Assembly (NCBI RefSeq): GCF_030272695.1
Contig: NZ_JARFYN010000067.1
Location: 1-33,604 of the forward strand
Direction: 5' to 3'
From: Martinezella calliandrae
GTDB lineage: Bacteria; Pseudomonadota; Alphaproteobacteria; Rhizobiales; Rhizobiaceae
Length of the DNA: 33,604 bases
Part shown: piece after piece, positions 7,114-14,861 of the stretch
How positions within the stretch are numbered: position 1 is the first letter of the stretch
Layout of the letters: each line of letters begins with the position of its first letter
Translations under genes and position numbers: made by a program
Notes under the pieces: model-generated
The model's database searches: none
Told to the model about the DNA's origin: nothing
What the model saw: only the letters and a program-made list of their open reading frames with translations

Positions 7114-7941
7114 ATGAAGAAGAATTCGCTTCTGAAGGGGCTGGTCGGTGCCGCATTTTTGTTCGGCGCGACAATTTCTGCTCATGCGGCCGATACGCTT
7201 GCTGCTGTGAAGGCCGCCGGCGCCTTGAAGGTCGGTACCGAGACCGCCTTCGCACCATTCGATTTCATCGACGCCGGCGAACATGTCGGCCTGAACGTCG
7301 ATCTCTTCAACGAGATCGGTAAGGAACTCGGCGTGAAAATCGAATGGGTTACGCTCCCCTGGGATGGCGTCTTCCCGGCGCTCGAAGCCGGCAAGTTCGA
7401 CGTCGTCGCAGGTCCAGCGACTATCACCAAGAAGCGCATGGAGCGCTATCGCTTCACGCCGCCTTTGGCCGAGGCGACTATCGCCATCCTGAAAAAAGCC
7501 GGCGACAAGACGATCAACAAGCCGGAAGATATCGCCGGCAAGAAGATCGGCGTTGGCAAGGCGACCGCCCAGCTCGATCAGCTCAAGGAATTTTCCGAAA
7601 CCCTGCCGACCAAGGTCGACATTCGCGAATATCCAGCCTTTACGGAGTCCTACGCGGACCTCGCGGCCGGGCGCATCGCCGGCGTCGCCAACTCGCTGCC
7701 GAATATTGCTTTTGTCGCCAAACAGCGTGAAGGCACGTTCGAGGTCGTTCTGCCGCCCTTCGGCAAAAAATCTTATTTCGGCTTTATCGGCCTGAAGGAT
7801 GCCGATCATGCGCCGTTAATGGATGCAATCGATGCCGCCATGCTGAAGATCAAGGCTGACGGTCGTATGGCGACGCTGCAGAAGAAATGGTTCGGCGCGA
7901 CCTTCGATACGCCGGATTCCGTCAAGGACCCGGCATTCTGA
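7114..7941 (+). CDS. Polar amino acid ABC transporter, substrate-binding protein
   Basis: A 275-residue periplasmic binding protein of the polar amino acid family (SBP family 3). It has a clear signal peptide (Lys-rich start, hydrophobic core about 7-22, AHA cleavage site near residue 25). The mature part shows ALKVGTETAFAPFDFID, ITKKRMERYRFTPPLAEATI and the KIGVGKATAQLDQLKE segment typical of the family. GGAGAG stands about 6 bases ahead of the ATG. It is the first gene of a four-gene importer operon, followed by a hairpin and two permease genes, and is probably controlled by the divergent HutC-type regulator. Substrate specificity (arginine-like, histidine-like or other) cannot be read from the sequence. 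Confidence 0.9.
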   Translation: MKKNSLLKGLVGAAFLFGATISAHAADTLAAVKAAGALKVGTETAFAPFDFIDAGEHVGLNVDLFNEIGKELGVKIEWVTLPWDGVFPALEAGKFDVVAGPATITKKRMERYRFTPPLAEATIAILKKAGDKTINKPEDIAGKKIGVGKATAQLDQLKEFSETLPTKVDIREYPAFTESYADLAAGRIAGVANSLPNIAFVAKQREGTFEVVLPPFGKKSYFGFIGLKDADHAPLMDAIDAAMLKIKADGRMATLQKKWFGATFDTPDSVKDPAF

Positions 7942-7958
7942 TCGGCCACCGGAAATCG

Positions 7959-7988
7959 GCCATGCCTGCGGTGAGTCGAGGGCATGGC
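7959..7988 (+). other. Intercistronic hairpin after the binding-protein gene
   Basis: GCCATGCC (7959-7966) and GGCATGGC (7981-7988) form a perfect 8-bp stem with a 14-base loop, 17 bases after the binding-protein stop and before the first permease. No T-run follows. Such hairpins are common after binding-protein genes and usually protect the upstream mRNA or attenuate read-through, which would give more binding protein than permease. Confidence 0.5.
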
Positions 7989-8042
7989 TGAGAAATGCGA
8001 CGACCGCACCTTCATGGCGGCCAAGCGGGCGAAATCTGAATA

Positions 8043-8684
8043 ATGTCCATTAAACTCTTCGAGCTGCTTTTACAGGCATCGATCTACACGGTGACGATCA
8101 GCGTCGTGTCGATCCTCATAGGCTTTGCAATCGCGATTCTTCTTTCGGGAATGCTGCTGTCGGGGCGAGGCCTTTTCGTGCGACCTGCTCAGATTTTCGT
8201 CAGCTTTTTTCGTGGCGTTCCACTGTTGGTGCAATTGCTTTTGATCTACAATCTGCTTCCCGTGATCGGCATGAATGTGCCGAGCATCGTGGCCGCGGTC
8301 ATCGGCCTCTCGCTCTGCACGGCAGCTTACCAAGCCGAGAATCTGCGCGGCGGTTTTGCCAGCGTGCCTCTGGGCCTGGTGGAGTCGGCTGAAATGGTTG
8401 GTCTGACGCCGCGCCAGATCTTCCGTCGCATCAAGGTTCCGATCGCCCTGCGCCTCACGTTTCCGGCTCTCGTCAACGAGGCTATCCTCATTCTCAAAGC
8501 GTCGTCGCTGGTCTCCGTCGTCGGTATCGTCGAACTAACACGTATGGCGCAGGATCTGGCCGGCAGCACATTCCTGCCGCTACAGATCTTCGCATCCGCC
8601 GGCCTCATCTATCTCATGATCAATTGGCTGGTGGCGCTTGCCGGCAGCCTGATCGAAAACAGATTGCCAGGGGTGCCGCGATGA
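8043..8684 (+). CDS. Amino acid ABC transporter permease (HisM/HisQ family)
   Basis: A 213-residue inner-membrane permease with about five hydrophobic segments. It carries the ATPase-coupling EAA-type loop, EMVGLTPRQIFRRIKVP at about residues 117-133, and an SFFRGVPLLVQLLLIYN segment typical of polar amino acid permeases. Its TGA overlaps the ATG of the second permease (ATGA at 8681-8684), so the two are likely made in equal amounts and pair as a heterodimer. The gene follows the binding protein after a 100-base gap containing a hairpin. Confidence 0.9.
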   Translation: MSIKLFELLLQASIYTVTISVVSILIGFAIAILLSGMLLSGRGLFVRPAQIFVSFFRGVPLLVQLLLIYNLLPVIGMNVPSIVAAVIGLSLCTAAYQAENLRGGFASVPLGLVESAEMVGLTPRQIFRRIKVPIALRLTFPALVNEAILILKASSLVSVVGIVELTRMAQDLAGSTFLPLQIFASAGLIYLMINWLVALAGSLIENRLPGVPR

Positions 8685-9349
8685 CCTTCGACATCAATGT
8701 CATCATCGGACAGTGGCCAGCCATCGTCAGCGGTGCGGGCGTGACGATCATGATCTGGATCCTGGGCACCATCGCTGCGGCCGTCATCGGCTTCCTGATG
8801 GCGGTCGCCCGGCGATATGGCGGCATCGTTGTCGACAAGGGGCTGAGCACCATCGTGGCGCTGCTGCGCGGTACACCGTTTCTTATCCAGATCTTCCTAG
8901 TTTATTACGGCGGCCCTTTCGTCGGCCTTGATCTCGATCCCTTGCCCGCCGGGTTGATCGGTATTGCGATCTACGGCGCGGCCTATTTCAGCGAAATCTT
9001 CCGCTCGGGCTTTCAGGCCGTGCCGAAGGGCCATATCGAGGCCGGCGAATGTGTCGGCTTGACACGGGGGCAGATCATCAGGCGCATTCTGTTGCCGGAA
9101 ATGACGATGCTGGTGTTGCCGCCATCCGTGAACATGGTGGTTATCCTGATGAAGGAGACGGCGGTATTGTCCATCATCACCGTGCCGGAGCTGACGGCGA
9201 CGCTGAGTGCGATCGGATCCCAACAATATGCCTTCGTCGAAGCACTGTCCGTGCTGGCGCTCTTCTATTGGGTACTCGTCGAACTCACCGGCTGGCTTGG
9301 CAATCTTGCCGAAACGAAACTTTCCAGGTTCAGGTTTTTCAACGCATGA
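8681..9349 (+). CDS. Amino acid ABC transporter permease, second subunit
   Basis: A 222-residue membrane permease, partner of the preceding gene. It shows LLRGTPFLIQIFLVYYGGPF in the conserved permease region and the coupling loop AGECVGLTRGQIIRRILLPE. The frame is open upstream to 8624, but ATG at 8681 is chosen because it overlaps the previous stop as ATGA and starts directly with a membrane-protein sequence. It in turn overlaps the ATPase gene by another ATGA (9346-9349). Confidence 0.9.
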   Translation: MTFDINVIIGQWPAIVSGAGVTIMIWILGTIAAAVIGFLMAVARRYGGIVVDKGLSTIVALLRGTPFLIQIFLVYYGGPFVGLDLDPLPAGLIGIAIYGAAYFSEIFRSGFQAVPKGHIEAGECVGLTRGQIIRRILLPEMTMLVLPPSVNMVVILMKETAVLSIITVPELTATLSAIGSQQYAFVEALSVLALFYWVLVELTGWLGNLAETKLSRFRFFNA

Positions 9350-10137
9350 GCGTCCCCGCGATCGCAGTCAAAAATCTCGTCAAGACTTTCGGAGAGACTA
9401 CGGTCCTTCACGGCATCGATCTCGCCATCGAGCCGGGGCAGGTTTCCTGTCTCATCGGCCCATCCGGCTCCGGCAAGAGCACGCTTTTGCGCTGCATGGC
9501 TTTTCTTGAAGAGGCAACGCACGGGACGATCTCCATCAACGGCGAAGTGCTTGGTTTCACCGAGGATTCGCGAGGACGGCGGGAGCGCATTTCGGCCGCC
9601 GCCAACCGTGCGATCCGCGCCCAGATCGGCATGGTGTTCCAGCAGTTCAATCTCTGGCCGCATATGACCGCACTCGGCAATGTCAGCGAGGCGTTAAAAA
9701 TGGTTCACAAGATGAGCCGAAAAGCGGCAGAGGAAGCGGCGATGGCGCAACTCGTCAAAGTGGGGCTGGAAGCGCGGGCGGGGCACTATCCCTCTCAGCT
9801 GTCGGGCGGACAGCAGCAGCGCGTGGCGATCGCCCGCGCGCTAGCCTTGAAGCCGAAGATCATGCTATTCGACGAGCCGACCTCGTCGCTCGATCCGGAG
9901 CTGACAGGCGAAGTCCTGAACGTCATGCGCGATCTGGCGGCCGAGGGGATGACCATGGTTGTCGTATCACATGAGATAGGTTTCGCCGCGACCGTCGGCC
10001 AGCAGATCATCTTCCTCGACCACGGCAAGGTGCTGTTCACCGGGTCGCCCCAGGAAGTCTTCAAGAAGCCAAGAAATCCACGTCTTGAGCAATTTCTTGA
10101 CACCTATCTCGATCGCGGGGCTTCGATGCTTCTTTGA
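9346..10137 (+). CDS. Amino acid ABC transporter ATP-binding protein
   Basis: A 263-residue cytoplasmic ATPase of the HisP/GlnQ type that drives the importer. Walker A is GPSGSGKST (38-46), the Q-loop region reads MVFQQFNLWPH, the signature is LSGGQQQR, Walker B is IMLFDEPTSSLDPE and the switch histidine sits in VVSHEIGF. Start chosen at 9346 (ATGA overlap with the second permease); the longer open frame from 9049 reads as the wrong frame of that permease. Last gene of the operon; no clear terminator was found after it. Confidence 0.93.
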   Translation: MSVPAIAVKNLVKTFGETTVLHGIDLAIEPGQVSCLIGPSGSGKSTLLRCMAFLEEATHGTISINGEVLGFTEDSRGRRERISAAANRAIRAQIGMVFQQFNLWPHMTALGNVSEALKMVHKMSRKAAEEAAMAQLVKVGLEARAGHYPSQLSGGQQQRVAIARALALKPKIMLFDEPTSSLDPELTGEVLNVMRDLAAEGMTMVVVSHEIGFAATVGQQIIFLDHGKVLFTGSPQEVFKKPRNPRLEQFLDTYLDRGASMLL

Positions 10138-10562
10138 CTTATCGGTGATCCATTAACCCAGTAAGCTCGGCGTCTCCTTCGCAGAAATACGTTGCCACTG
10201 AGTGGAAGAGCCGGTGGAGAAGGAGCCCGTCAGCCATAATCAACGCTGCAACGAACGGGAAAACAGGAGGAGAAACCGCATATCGCGGTCGCTTGATCCG
10301 AGGTCGATAAGTTCACACTGCCGCTCCATCCTGCCGATCATAACCGCAGGACTGAGCGGTCATTTTGCCTCCACTCTGTTATTAGCCGGCTTCCGAAGTG
10401 CCTTTCCTGCGCATTCGGACCGGCGCGGTGCGTCGTCAACGATAACAATCTTGTTAAAAATCCAATACTAGGGCACAATTTAAGAATGCACCTGAAGTGC
10501 GGAGCTATCTGAAATCCGGCCGTCTCGCGCCGAGTGACAGCTCGCGTGGGAGGGTCGCGTCG
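10138..10562. other. Intergenic region before the nuo cluster
   Basis: About 425 bases separate the ABC operon from nuoJ. I see no convincing gene. An AGGAGGAG sequence at 10265-10272 looks like a strong ribosome binding site but has no start codon at a suitable distance. The 3' half holds the candidate nuo promoter and a palindrome, listed separately. Confidence 0.6.
10443..10479 (+). promoter_or_regulatory. Candidate promoter and palindrome upstream of nuoJ
   Basis: TAACAATCTTGTTA (10443-10456) is a perfect inverted repeat with 6-bp arms and a 2-base centre. Its right arm, TTGTTA, can serve as a -35 element with CACAAT (10474-10479) as -10 after 17 bases, each 4 of 6 matches to consensus. 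A regulator bound at the palindrome would control the whole nuo transcript. No known consensus was matched with confidence. Confidence 0.35.
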
Positions 10563-11063
10563 ATGGATCAGGGGTTTTTTCTTCTGTTCGCTACGGTGTC
10601 CGTGATCGCGGCCCTGATGGTAGTCATGGCGCGCAATCCGGTTCACAGCGCGTTGGCGCTGATGGCCTGTTTCCTGCAGATATCCGCAATCTTCGTCTTA
10701 CTTGGGGCGCCGCTGCTCGCGGTTATTCAGATCTTCGTCTATGTCGGCGCGATCATGGTCCTGTTCCTGTTCGTGATCATGATGATCGATGTGCGCGAAG
10801 CGGTGTTGCAGCGGTTCTTGCCGGGCGGCAATTTGTCAGCGTTGGTGCTGCTCTTCCTCCTCGGGATCGAGATGCTTGTGCTGGTGCTCCGGAGCGGCCG
10901 CTTTTCGGTCTTGGAGCCGGTCGCCACCGGTGGCGGCGACGAGATCAGGCAGCTCAGCACTACACTTTTTGCCGATTATCTCCTGCCGTTCGAAGTCGCC
11001 TCCGTCATCCTGCTGGCGGCTCTGATCGGCGCCATTGTTCTGGCGCGCAAGGAGTCGGGGTGA
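10563..11063 (+). CDS. nuoJ: NADH-quinone oxidoreductase subunit J
   Basis: A 166-residue membrane subunit of complex I with five predicted helices. The conserved NPVHSALALMACFL segment (residues 25-38) and the TM3 region QIFVYVGAIMVLFLFVIMM (56-74) are diagnostic. An in-frame ATG exists upstream, but GGGAGGG 8 bases before ATG 10563 and the family N-terminus fix the start. First gene of the fourteen-gene plus-strand nuo operon; its TGA overlaps the nuoK ATG by one base. Confidence 0.93.
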   Translation: MDQGFFLLFATVSVIAALMVVMARNPVHSALALMACFLQISAIFVLLGAPLLAVIQIFVYVGAIMVLFLFVIMMIDVREAVLQRFLPGGNLSALVLLFLLGIEMLVLVLRSGRFSVLEPVATGGGDEIRQLSTTLFADYLLPFEVASVILLAALIGAIVLARKESG

Positions 11064-11365
11064 TGGTTCCGCTCTGGTGGTATATTTTGCTCGGCGTGGT
11101 CCTGTTCGTGATCGGAGCCGCAGGCGTGTTGCTCAGGCGCAATATTCTTGTGGTGCTGATGTCGCTGGAGCTGCTCCTCAATTCGGTCAACATCAACTTC
11201 ATCGCTTTTGGGCGCCAGTACAACGATTTCCGCGGGCAGATTTTCGCGATCTTCGTCATCGCCATCACCGCAGCGGAGGTCGCCGTCGCCCTCGGCATCC
11301 TGGTCGCCCTTGTGAGGAACAAATCCACCCTCAAGGTCGACGACGTGACCATGATGAAAGGATAG
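11063..11365 (+). CDS. nuoK: NADH-quinone oxidoreductase subunit K
   Basis: A 100-residue, three-helix complex I subunit related to MrpC. Both membrane glutamates known to matter for proton transfer are present (Glu36 in LMSLELLLN and Glu72 in ITAAEVAVALG). ATG at 11063 is favoured over the preceding GTG because GGAG lies 8 bases upstream of it. Length equals the family norm. Confidence 0.94.
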   Translation: MVPLWWYILLGVVLFVIGAAGVLLRRNILVVLMSLELLLNSVNINFIAFGRQYNDFRGQIFAIFVIAITAAEVAVALGILVALVRNKSTLKVDDVTMMKG

Positions 11366-11369
11366 CGGC

Positions 11370-12833
11370 TTGGACCCGGTGGTATCGATCCGGCCACTGC
11401 TTGCCGTCGCCGTCCCAGGCCTGGCGGCCCTGATAATTCTGTTTCTAAACAACCGCGAGAAACTGCGCGATCTCGTCTCGCCATTGGCCGCAATCGTCCT
11501 CTTTGTGATCGTCGCCTCGATGGCCCCCACGGTACTGGCTGGCGGGACGGTCGATTTGCGCCTGTTCGAGATACTGCCGGGGGTCGAGTTCGCTTTCCGG
11601 GCCGATGCGCTCGGCATGGTATTCGCCACCATCTCGTCGCTGCTATGGATCGTGGCCGCGATCTATTCCGTTGGCTATATGCGCCACTTGAACGAGCATG
11701 CGCAGACCCGGTTCTTCGCCTGCTTCGCCACCAGTCTCGCGGCGGCCGTCGGGGGAGCCTTCGCCGCCAATCTGTTCACCCTGGTCATATTCTACGAGGC
11801 GCTCAGCCTCGTTACCTATCCGCTTGTCTATCACCATGAGGACGAAGAGGCATGGAAGGGCGCCCGCAAGTACCTCGTCTATTTGATGGGAGCCTCGAAA
11901 AGCGTGCTGCTCGCCGCGTTGGCACTGACCTACTCCATTGCAGGTTCGCTCGATTTTGTGCATGGGGGACTGTTGGCGGGCGTCAATGCCTCGGCGGCGC
12001 TGCTGACGGTTGTCTATTTCTGCTATCTCTTCGGTTTCGCCAAAGCCGCGGTGATGCCGATGCATGCCTGGCTGCCTGCGGCGATGGTGGCGCCGACCCC
12101 GGTCAGCGCGCTCTTGCATGCGGTGGCCGTGGTCAAGATGGGCGTGTTCTGCCTCCTGCGGGTGGTGTTCCATGTCTTCGGCGTCAGCTTGGTCGGGGAA
12201 TTAGGTCTCGGTATCGCCACGGCCTATCTGGTCTCGTTCACGATCCTGATGGCATCGATCTATGCTCTGACGCGGGACGACCTTAAGGCAAGGCTCGCCT
12301 ATTCAACCGTTAGCCAGCTCTCCTACATCGTGCTGGGCGCGGTTCTGCTTTCGCCGGTCGCGATGGTCGGCGGCATTATCCACATGGCTGCGCACGCATT
12401 CTCAAAGATCACGCTCTTTTTCTGCGCCGGGTCGATCTATTGCGCGTCCGGCAAGCGAAACATCAGCGACATGGCGGGTATCGGCCGCAGGCTGCCCTTT
12501 ACGATGGGCGCATTTTTCATCGCTTCGCTGAGCATGATTGGGATACCGCCGACCGCGGGCTTCATTAGCAAATGGTATCTGACCATGGGCTCCGTGCAAG
12601 CTGGGCAGATCGCTTTCGTGGCAGTGCTCCTGATGAGTTCGGTCCTGAACGCGGCCTATTTTCTGCCGGTCAGCTATGCCGCCTTTTTCGGGACGGAGGA
12701 TCAGGAGAGCCCGGCTTCAGTTCGTGAAATTCCGATGGTCACGATCCCGCTGGTCGCGACCGCCATCCTGTCGGTGCTGATGGGCATCTTTCCCGGCTAT
12801 TTCATTAGCCTGGCAGATGGAGTGGTTAAATGA
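11370..12833 (+). CDS. MrpD/NuoL-type proton antiporter-like subunit of complex I (first of two)
   Basis: A 487-residue membrane protein of the NuoL/M/N-MrpA/D family, about 14 helices and no C-terminal lateral-helix extension. Key charged residues are all present: Glu143 in FYEALSL (TM5), Lys225 in GFAKAAVMPMHAWLP (TM7), Lys256 in AVAVVKMG (TM8) and Lys346 in HAFSKITLFF (TM12). It resembles MrpD-type subunits of cation/proton antiporters more than canonical NuoL, which is normally above 600 residues. The start is TTG at 11370, supported by AAAGGA 7 bases upstream. The next gene overlaps it by ATGA. Together with the 591-aa protein, NuoM and NuoN it makes four antiporter-like subunits in one cluster. 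Confidence 0.85.
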   Translation: MDPVVSIRPLLAVAVPGLAALIILFLNNREKLRDLVSPLAAIVLFVIVASMAPTVLAGGTVDLRLFEILPGVEFAFRADALGMVFATISSLLWIVAAIYSVGYMRHLNEHAQTRFFACFATSLAAAVGGAFAANLFTLVIFYEALSLVTYPLVYHHEDEEAWKGARKYLVYLMGASKSVLLAALALTYSIAGSLDFVHGGLLAGVNASAALLTVVYFCYLFGFAKAAVMPMHAWLPAAMVAPTPVSALLHAVAVVKMGVFCLLRVVFHVFGVSLVGELGLGIATAYLVSFTILMASIYALTRDDLKARLAYSTVSQLSYIVLGAVLLSPVAMVGGIIHMAAHAFSKITLFFCAGSIYCASGKRNISDMAGIGRRLPFTMGAFFIASLSMIGIPPTAGFISKWYLTMGSVQAGQIAFVAVLLMSSVLNAAYFLPVSYAAFFGTEDQESPASVREIPMVTIPLVATAILSVLMGIFPGYFISLADGVVK

Positions 12834-13084
12834 TCAAGCTTCTCATCCACTTCTTTGGCGACGAAGAATATGCAAGGCCGCGGCGCCGAATATTCTATCT
12901 CGTGCTCATTCTGATCGTCGTGGCTGACTTCTTCGTCTCCCGGGACAGTGCCGAATATCTGTGGGACCGCGTGCCTGGCTGGTCGGCCGTCTACGGCTTC
13001 GTCTCCTGCATAATCCTCATCTTCGTTTCCAAGTTTCTCGGCCGTCGGGTCGGGCTGATGCGGCGCGAGGATTATTATGACTGA
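12830..13084 (+). CDS. Small two-helix membrane protein between the antiporter-like genes
   Basis: An 84-residue protein with two hydrophobic segments (about 21-37 and 53-68), a basic PRRR before the first, and a charged RREDYYD end. It overlaps the preceding gene (ATGA, 12830-12833) and the following one (8 bases), so it is clearly a coupled member of the operon. It is not one of the fourteen standard complex I subunits. I recall similar short proteins beside MrpD-like genes in other bacteria but cannot verify this here. A structural or adaptor role between the two antiporter-like subunits is a guess from position. Confidence 0.8.
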   Translation: MIKLLIHFFGDEEYARPRRRIFYLVLILIVVADFFVSRDSAEYLWDRVPGWSAVYGFVSCIILIFVSKFLGRRVGLMRREDYYD

Positions 13085-14852
13085 CTTCATACACCCGTCT
13101 GTCCTCTTCATTATCGGTGCCGTGCCGATCCCGTTCCTTAGCGGGTCGATCCGCAAAGCCTATCTGCTGCTGATCCCATCGCTCGCAATCCTCGCCGTGC
13201 TTTCGATGCAGCCCGGCAGCTACGGCGAGGTGCGGTTCATCGGCCAGGAACTCTTGATCGCCAAGGTCGATAAGCTGAGCATCGTCTTTGCCACCGTTTT
13301 CACCATCATGGCGCTGATCGGCATGGTCTATGCGCTGCACCTTTCGGACGCTGGCCAGCATGTGGCGGCCTATATCTATGTCGGTGGCGCGCTCGGTGTG
13401 GTGTTCGCAGGCGACTACCTGACCCTCTACATGTTCTGGGAAGCCATGGCATTCGCGTCTGCCTACCTGGTTTTCGCGCAACGCGGCGGGCCGGCGATCC
13501 GGGCAGCGTTCCGCTATCTCATGGTCCATGTCACCGGCGGCGTCGTCCTGCTCGGCGGCATCATGCTCCACGGGCTCGCCTCTGGCTCGCTGCTCTTTGG
13601 CCCGATGGAACGGGGGGCTATGGAAGGGGGGATGGATACGGGCGCCTATCTGATCCTGGCCGGATTCCTTCTCAACGCGGCGGTGCCGCCGCTCAACGCC
13701 TGGCTAACCGATGCCTATCCGGAGGCGACGGTCACCGGGGCGGTGTTCATGAGCGCCTTTACCACCAAAACCGCGGTCTATGTCCTCGCACGGGCGTTTC
13801 CAGGCACCGAGCTTCTGGTCTGGCTCGGCACTGTGATGGCGCTTTACGGCGTCATCTACGCGGTGCTGGAGAACGATTGCCGGCGGCTGCTGGCCTATCA
13901 CATCGTCAGCCAGGTGGGCTACATGGTGGCGGGGATCGGCATCGGCACCGAGATGGCGGTAAACGGCGCCGCCAGCCATGCCTTCGCGCATATTCTCTAC
14001 AAGGCACTGCTCTTCATGGGGGCTGGAGCGGTGATCCACGTGACCGGGCGGCGTAAGCTCACCGAGCTTGGCGGGCTCTACAAGACCATGCCGCTGACCG
14101 TGGCGCTTTATATGGTCGGCGCTTTCGCGATCTCGGCATTTCCATTCTTCTCGGGTTTTGTCACCAAATCGATGGTGATTGCCGCGGCCGGAGAGGATCA
14201 TCGGGCACTTGTGGTGCTGGCGCTGACGATGGCGTCGTCTGGGACATTCCTGCACACCGGCCTCAAGCTCCCGTACTACATGTTTTTCGGAACGGATCGG
14301 CACCTGGAGGCGAAGGAGCCGCCGCGCAACATGCTGGTTGCGATGGGCATGGCGGCGGTGCTCTGCATTGCGATCGGGGTGTTCCCGCAGCCGCTCTATG
14401 CACTTTTGCCCTATCCCGTCGATTTCCAACCCTACACCGGCCTCCACGTCATGGAGAGCCTTGGCCTGCTGATGTTCACCGCTCTGGGATTCGTGCTGTT
14501 CCTCAAGGCGCTCGATCCCGAGAACACGATCAGCATCGACACTGACTGGTTCTATCGCAAGGCCGCGCGGGGTTTCATGTGGCTCGCCGAAAAGCCTTTC
14601 GCGCGCTACGAGAAGGCGGTGAGCGACGTGTCCGAGACCGCGGCGCTGCCTTTCCTGCACGGCGCTGCACGGGCAGGACTGCGGATCGACCTCACCGGCG
14701 TCGATGCGGTCGTGAACGGGGTTGCCCATTCGATCTTGCGTGGCGGCGGGCGACTGCGGCGGCTTCAAACCGGCGTCGTCACCCATTATGCGCTCGCGAT
14801 GATTGTCGGAGTGACCGCGGCCATTGTCGTCTTCGCTTTCGCGTGGCGGTAG
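13077..14852 (+). CDS. Antiporter-like complex I subunit with NuoL-type C-terminal extension (second of two)
   Basis: A 591-residue membrane protein with about 14 helices of the Na+/H+ antiporter subunit D family, followed by a long amphipathic stretch and a last helix. Glu122 (MFWEAMAF, TM5), Lys231 (AFTTKTAVY, TM8) and Lys309 (HILYKALLFM, TM12) are present, but the usual TM7 lysine is replaced by Asn200 (FLLNAAVPPLNAWL; codon AAC). The ending (VVNGVAHSILRGGGRLRRLQ, then TGVVTHYALAMIVGV) matches the style of NuoL C-termini, where a lateral helix runs along the arm and ends in an anchoring helix. From its DW-Y motif to that anchor I count 80 residues. Canonical NuoL from memory has about 51-56. 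It therefore probably takes the distal NuoL place in the arm. Start is ATG 13077, overlapping the small gene. Confidence 0.85.
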   Translation: MTDFIHPSVLFIIGAVPIPFLSGSIRKAYLLLIPSLAILAVLSMQPGSYGEVRFIGQELLIAKVDKLSIVFATVFTIMALIGMVYALHLSDAGQHVAAYIYVGGALGVVFAGDYLTLYMFWEAMAFASAYLVFAQRGGPAIRAAFRYLMVHVTGGVVLLGGIMLHGLASGSLLFGPMERGAMEGGMDTGAYLILAGFLLNAAVPPLNAWLTDAYPEATVTGAVFMSAFTTKTAVYVLARAFPGTELLVWLGTVMALYGVIYAVLENDCRRLLAYHIVSQVGYMVAGIGIGTEMAVNGAASHAFAHILYKALLFMGAGAVIHVTGRRKLTELGGLYKTMPLTVALYMVGAFAISAFPFFSGFVTKSMVIAAAGEDHRALVVLALTMASSGTFLHTGLKLPYYMFFGTDRHLEAKEPPRNMLVAMGMAAVLCIAIGVFPQPLYALLPYPVDFQPYTGLHVMESLGLLMFTALGFVLFLKALDPENTISIDTDWFYRKAARGFMWLAEKPFARYEKAVSDVSETAALPFLHGAARAGLRIDLTGVDAVVNGVAHSILRGGGRLRRLQTGVVTHYALAMIVGVTAAIVVFAFAWR

Positions 14853-14861
14853 GGGGCTGCC

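Noticed and set aside
10202..10471. 89-codon open frame in the gap before nuoJ
   Set aside because: No ribosome binding site at the start, no recognisable family, and it overlaps the likely nuo promoter.
10470..10490. Possible RpoN (-24/-12) promoter, GGGCAC...TGCA
   Set aside because: The spacing between the GG and GC elements is 14-15 bases rather than 10.
13704..14786. Minus-strand open frame of 360 codons opposite the 591-aa antiporter-like gene
   Set aside because: Rich in His, Arg and Gln, typical of an antisense reading of membrane-protein genes.
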